Program-made: the position numbers and the translations under genes
In this document: positions 1 through 64,000 of the stretch, piece by piece
Layout: each line of letters begins with the position of its first letter
How positions within the stretch are numbered: the first letter of the stretch is position 1
The notes under the pieces: model-generated
What the model was told of the DNA's origin: nothing
The model's input: the letters and a program-made list of their open reading frames with translations, nothing else
Databases searched by the model: none
Assembly (NCBI RefSeq): GCF_040939455.1
Contig: NC_134120.1
Coordinates: forward strand, 52,839,001-52,903,000
Direction: 5' to 3'
Length of the DNA: 64,000 nucleotides
Source: Microcebus murinus
Taxonomy: Eukaryota > Chordata > Mammalia > Primates > Cheirogaleidae

Positions 1-3000
1 AATGGATAAACAATACCACCATAATAGTTGGAGACTTTAACACCCCTACTGACAGCAAAGGACAGATCCTCCAAACAGAAAATCAATAAAGAAATAATGG
101 ACTTAAACAGAACTCTAGAACAAATGGGCCTGATTGACATTTACAGGACATTCTACCCCAAAACGACTGAATATATGTTCTTCTCATCAGCTCATGGGTC
201 ATTCTCTAAGATTGACCATATCCTAGGACACAAAGCATGTCTCAAACAATTTAAAAAAATAGAAATTATACCATGTATCTTTTCAGACCACAATGGAATA
301 AATGTAGAAATCAATCCTAACAGGAGTTCTCATTTCTACACAAAGTCATGGAAACTAAACAACCTTCTGCTGAATGATCACTTCATAAATGAGGAAATCA
401 AGATGGAAATCAAAAGATTCTTTGCACTAAATGGCAAATGACACAAGTTACCAAAACCTGTGAGACACAGATAAAGCAGTCCTGAGAGGAAAGTTTATTT
501 CCATAAATGCCTATATCCAAAAGTCGAAAAGATCACAAATCGACAACCTAATGAATCATCTCAAAGAGCTGGAAAAAGAAGAACAGACCAACCCCAAATC
601 CAGCAGAAGTGAAATCCTGAAGATCAAATCAGAACTAAATGAAATTGATAATAGGGAAACTATACTGAAGATTAATAAAACAAAAAGTTGGTTCTTTGAA
701 AAAATAAACAAAATTGACACACACCATTGGCTAGACTAATGAAAAGCAGAAAAGAAAAATCTCTAATAAGCTCCATCAGGAACAATAAAGGAGAAATCAC
801 AACTGATGCCACAGAGATAAAAGATATAATTTATGAATACTACAAAAACCTCTATGCACACAAACTGGAAAATGTGGAGGAAATGGACAATTTCTTAGAA
901 ACACACAGCCTCCCTAGGCTCAACCAGGAAGAAATAGAATTCCTGAACAGACCAATATCAAGTACTGAAATTGAAAAAACAATAAAAAACCTTCCTAAAA
1001 AGAAAAGTCCTGGACCAGATGGTTTCATACCCGACTTTACCACACCTACAAAGAAGAACTGGTGCCTATCCTTCAGAAATTATTGCACAACATGGAGAAG
1101 GATGGAAACCTCCCCAACACATTTTATGAAGCAAATATAACCCTGATACCAAAACCAGGAAATGATGCAACAAAAAAGAAAACTACAATCCAATATCCCT
1201 TATAAATATAAATGCAAAAATTCTCAAAAAAAATCCTAGCCAATCAAATCCAGGTGGTTTCAAGAAAATAATCCATCACAACCAAGTGGGCTTCATCCCA
1301 GAGATGCAGGGATGGTTCAACATACGCAAATCTATAAATGTAATTCACCATATAAACAGATGCAAAAACAAAGACCATATGATCCTCTCAATAGACACAG
1401 AGAAAGCATTTGACAAAATTCAACACCCTTTTATGATAAGAACACTCAACAAAATAGGCATAGATGGGGCTTACCAAAAAATTATACAAGCCATATATGA
1501 CAAACTCACAGCCGATATCATACTGAATGGGGAAAAATTGAAAGCATTCCCACTTAGAACTGGAACAAGACAAGGTTTCCCACTATATCCACTTCTATTC
1601 AACATAGTGCTGGAAGTCCTCGCTATGGCAATCAGACAAGAGAGCAGAATTAAGGGCGTCTGAATGGGAGCAAAGGAGATCAAACTCTCACTCTTTGCTG
1701 ATGACATGATATTATACCTAGAAAACCCCAAGGATTCAACCAAGAGCCTCCTTCAATTGATAAATAAATTTGGTAAAGTGTCAGGATACAAAATCAATAC
1801 ACTGAAATCAGAGGCATTCATATACGCCAACAACAGTACAAGTGAGAACCAAATCAAAGTCTCAATTCCCTTCAAAATAGCAACAAACAAAATAAAGTAC
1901 CTTGGAATATATTTAACTAAGGAGGTAAAAGATCTCCATAGGGAGAACTATGAAACACTGAAGAAGGAAATAGCAGAGGACGTAAACAGATGGAAGAATA
2001 TATCATGCTCATGGGTTGGCAGAATCAACATTGTTAAAATGTCTATACTACCTAAAGTGACCTACAGAGTCAATGCAATCCCTATCATAATACCATCATC
2101 ATTTTTCACAGATACAGAAAAAATAATTTTACGCTTTGTATGGAACCAGAGAAGACCCTATATAGCAAAATCAATCCCTAAAAACAAAATAGGAGGTATC
2201 AATTTACCAGACTTCAAACTACACTACAAGGCTATAGTCATTAAAACAGCTTGGGACAGGCACAAGAACACGAACATTGACCAGTGGAATAGAACAGAGA
2301 ACCCAGATATAAAACCATCCTCATATAGCCAACTAATCTTTAACAAAGCAGACAAAAACATACACTGGGGAAAAGAATCCTTATTCAATAAATGGTGCTG
2401 GGAAAACTGGATAGCCACAGGTAGAAGACTGAAACAAGACCCACACCTTTCACCTCTCACAAAAATCAAGTCACACTGGGTAACAGACTTGAACCTTAGG
2501 TGTGAAACTATTAGAATTCTAGAGGAAAATGTGGGAAATACTCTTCTAGACATTGGCCTAGGCAAAGAATTTATGAAGAAGACCCCGAAGGCAATCACAA
2601 CAGCAACAAAAATAAACAAACGGCACCTGATCAAATTAAAAAGCTTCTGCATAGCCAAAGAAACTGTCAAGAGAGTGAACAGACAACCCACAGAATGGGA
2701 GAAATTTTTTGCAAGCTACACATCTGATAAAGGGCTGATAACTAGAATCTATTTAGAACTCAGGAAAATCAGCAAGAAAAAAAGCAAACAACCCTATCAA
2801 AAAATGGGCAGAGGACATGAACAGAAACTTAGAAGACAGAATAATGGCCAACAATCATGAAAAAATGTTCAACATCTCTAATCATCAGGGAAATGCAAAT
2901 CAAAACCACAATGAGATATCACTTAACTCCAATGAGAATGGCCTTTATGAAAAAGTCCCAAAACAATAAATGCTGGCGTGGTTGCGGAGAGAGAGGAACA

Positions 3001-3078
3001 CTCCTACACTGCTGGTGGGACTGCAAACTAGTTCAACCTCTGTGGAAAGCAATATGGAGATACCTCAAAGCGATATAA
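1..3078 (+). pseudogene. L1 ORF2 remnant (endonuclease + reverse transcriptase), disrupted
   Basis: ORF2 of L1 encodes the endonuclease and reverse transcriptase that copy the element into DNA. Open stretches lie at 28-441 (endonuclease part, with GLIDIYRTF and KIDHILGHK), 727-1140, 1286-1663 (reverse transcriptase, [11 protein letters not shown]), 1664-2860 (catalytic FADD at 1694-1705, then the C-terminal region) and 2857-3078 (a Cys/His-rich end containing [18 protein letters not shown]). They are separated by stops and frameshifts. One extra base near position 48 shifts the frame relative to usual L1s, and a TGA at 1661-1663 sits between the two reverse transcriptase parts. The copy cannot make the protein, but its long open stretches suggest moderate age. 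Confidence 0.92.
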
Positions 3079-3660
3079 GTAGATCTACCATTTGATCCAG
3101 CAATTCCACTACTGGGCATCTACCCAAAAGATAAAAAGTCACTTTATGAAAAAGACACCTGCACTCGAATGTTTCTAGCAGCACAATTCACAATTGCAAA
3201 GTTGTGGAAACAACCCAAGTGTCCATCAATTCATGAGTGGATTAATAAAATGTGGTATATATATACCATGGAGTACTACTCAACTTTAAGAAACAATGGT
3301 GATATAGCACCTCTTGTATATTCCTGGATAGAGCTGGAACCCATTCTACTAAGTGAAGTATCTGAACTATGGAAAAACAAGCACCACATGTACTCACCAG
3401 CAAATTGGTATTAACGGATCAATACCTAAGCGGACATATAGGAGTAACATTTATCGGGTGTCGGGAGGGTGGGAGGGGGAAGGAGGGGATGGGCATATAC
3501 AACCACAACGAGTAAGAGGTGCAACGTTTGGGGGATGGACACTCTTGAAGCTCTTACTCAACGGGGGCGGGGGCATGGGCAATATATGTAACGTTAACAC
3601 TTGTACCCCCATAATATGCTAAAAAAAAAAAAGGAAACAAAAAAAGATAGAAACAAAAAA
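1..3660 (+). mobile_element. L1 (LINE-1) retrotransposon, 3' part, lemur-type 3' UTR
   Basis: The window opens inside ORF2 of an L1; the 5' UTR and ORF1 lie to the left, or are missing. Endonuclease, reverse transcriptase and C-terminal ORF2 segments follow in the usual order up to about 3078. Then comes a 3' UTR with a G-rich polypurine stretch (about 3462-3492) and a closing TACCCCCATAATATGC just before an A-rich tail (3620-3660). The same 3' end recurs at 7.9, 48.4 and 54.9 kb, so this is a multi-copy family. It lies downstream of LAMA1 in the opposite orientation. I could not see its 5' end or a target-site duplication. Confidence 0.95.
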
Positions 3661-4475
3661 AGATTCTAAATGGAAGAACTTCCTAATAGTTATGCCTTAC
3701 TAGGAAATCTCCCACTCTGTGTAAGAAATGAACTCATGATTCAGGCTACATGGCAAAAAGAAAGAGTGTGGGTGACTTCAGTGCCTGGGAACACTAGTGC
3801 TTTTAAGAGATTGCATAGATGATCTCCAACCCACCTTCCTGAGACATTTAAATGATTACCAATAGTTGTATTTAATACCTGCCATCCAAATCTATTAAAT
3901 ACATAATTAAGTCAAAAACTTTTCATATGAATGGAATTATATAGTATATAGTCTCTGGGGACCTACTTCTTTTACTAAGCATAATACTTTTGATACTTAT
4001 ATTGTAGCATGTATCAGTAGGTCCTTCTTTCTTCTGTTTAGTAGTACTCCATTGAATCAACATTTCACAATTATAATTATCAATAAAGATGCTATAAATT
4101 TTCAAGTAAAAAAAAATTGACAATAAAGGAAAAGCTAACTAGTGATGGCATCTCTTTTGTGTTTCTGGCAAAATGCGCTGTTAGGCCAGATCCTGACAGA
4201 ACGAGGACGAGTCCAGACGAGGCTCCGTCTCCTGTGGCCGTCCCCTTTGCTTCCTACGACCTGCGGGAGCCTCTCTAACGGCTCACAGCGCTCACAGTCG
4301 GTGCCACCTTCTGGAATGTAACCAATGACATCACTTGTGTGTTGTAGAAACTGAGGTTCTTAAAGTTTTCCTAAAGAAATGAAAGCCTTCATTCTCTGCT
4401 CTAATTTATTATAATCTGTCGTGATACTTTTATTTTTTAAAAGCTCAAAATGAAAAAAAACTGTCAAGTAATCAA
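3661..4475. other. Intergenic DNA between the L1 and the LAMA1 3' end
   Basis: No gene was recognised. About 3900-4110 resembles an old L1 in reverse orientation: it has the antisense of the ORF2 end, with wording close to the usual GTAGCATGTATCAGTAG segment. The part 4150-4320 is GC-richer and I could not assign it. Confidence 0.5.
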
Positions 4476-4479
4476 TAGA

Positions 4480-4729
4480 ACAATCTTTACAAAGATTTAT
4501 TAAAAAACTTTAAAAAAGAGAGCCAATGAATTCAATTTACGTTTTAGACTATTTAATGGAGGTATTTGTTGTACATGTGGTTTTAGCTCAACAAACACAA
4601 CGTATCTCTCTAAGAACACTTAACCTGAGTTGGAAATGAATTCTGAACCGAAAGAAGAGATTTTAGTTCACAAACATAATTCTCCTCAAGATATTAGCAA
4701 CAGTTGCAACTGGGGATTGTGCCTGAAGT
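4480..4729 (-). other. LAMA1: LAMA1 3' untranslated region
   Basis: This follows the stop codon at 4730-4732 on the minus strand. An AATAAA (plus-strand TTTATT) at 4496-4501 predicts cleavage near 4475-4485, giving a 3' UTR of about 250 nt. Further AATAAA copies at 4429-4434 and 4405-4410 could serve as alternatives. The end point is inferred. Confidence 0.6.
4496..4501 (-). promoter_or_regulatory. LAMA1: Polyadenylation signal AATAAA of LAMA1
   Basis: It is the first canonical AATAAA on the minus strand after the LAMA1 stop codon, 229 nt downstream. The flanking AT-rich stretch is typical of a gene end. There is no direct evidence of use. Confidence 0.6.
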
Positions 4730-63963
<59,234 letters not shown>

Positions 63964-64000
63964 CTAAAGGGGAACAAATAAGGAACTTTTTTTGCCAGAA

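Noticed and set aside
2224..2691. 155-codon minus-strand open frame
   Set aside because: Antisense shadow of L1 ORF2.

Overview
This is a piece of a strepsirrhine primate genome, most likely a Malagasy lemur and possibly a mouse lemur. Three things suggest it. The youngest Alu (63031-63369) has the lemur-type middle region between its two arms. Several L1 tails end in the same polypurine-rich 3' UTR closing with TACCCCCATAATATGC, unlike human L1. There is also a short TTAA-flanked piggyBac-like element (36688-37043), a class described as recently active in mouse lemurs. The species call is inference.

One protein-coding gene fills the window from about 4.48 kb to the right edge, on the minus strand: LAMA1, the laminin alpha-1 chain. 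I placed 40 coding exons. Every intron is GT-AG, every junction phase fits, and the exons sum to 5862 nt (1953 residues plus stop) with no stop or frameshift. If exons are numbered back from a human-like total of 63, these are exons 24-63. In gene order (right to left) they encode an LE module (24), the second laminin IV type A domain (25-28), LE modules (28-32), the coiled coil of domains II/I that trimerises with the beta and gamma chains (33-44), and LG1-LG5 (45-63). LG1-3 carry integrin binding and LG4-5 carry dystroglycan, heparin and syndecan binding. The LN domain, the first laminin IV domain and most LE modules lie beyond the right edge.

Region by region: 1-3.66 kb is the 3' part of an L1 with a broken ORF2, downstream of LAMA1. 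3.66-4.48 kb is intergenic with an old antisense L1 scrap. 4.48-4.73 kb is the LAMA1 3' UTR. 4.73-30.8 kb holds the LG exons, 32-49.2 kb the coiled-coil exons, 50.2-60.1 kb the LE exons, and 60-64 kb the laminin IV domain and the first LE exon. Introns carry old L1 and MIR/L2 pieces, two MLT1-type LTRs, a clean 335-bp solo LTR, two other LTR-like segments, Tigger, MER5 and Golem-like DNA transposons, several Alus, and young lemur L1 tails with exact target-site duplications.

I found no second protein-coding gene, no intact RNA gene and no CRISPR array. The observations most worth checking are about splicing and transposons: a tandemly duplicated splice donor after exon 56, a C17 tract inside the polypyrimidine region of exon 42, an L1 that starts about 18 nt from the acceptor of exon 29, the piggyBac-like element, and inverted repeats that bracket exons 26-29.
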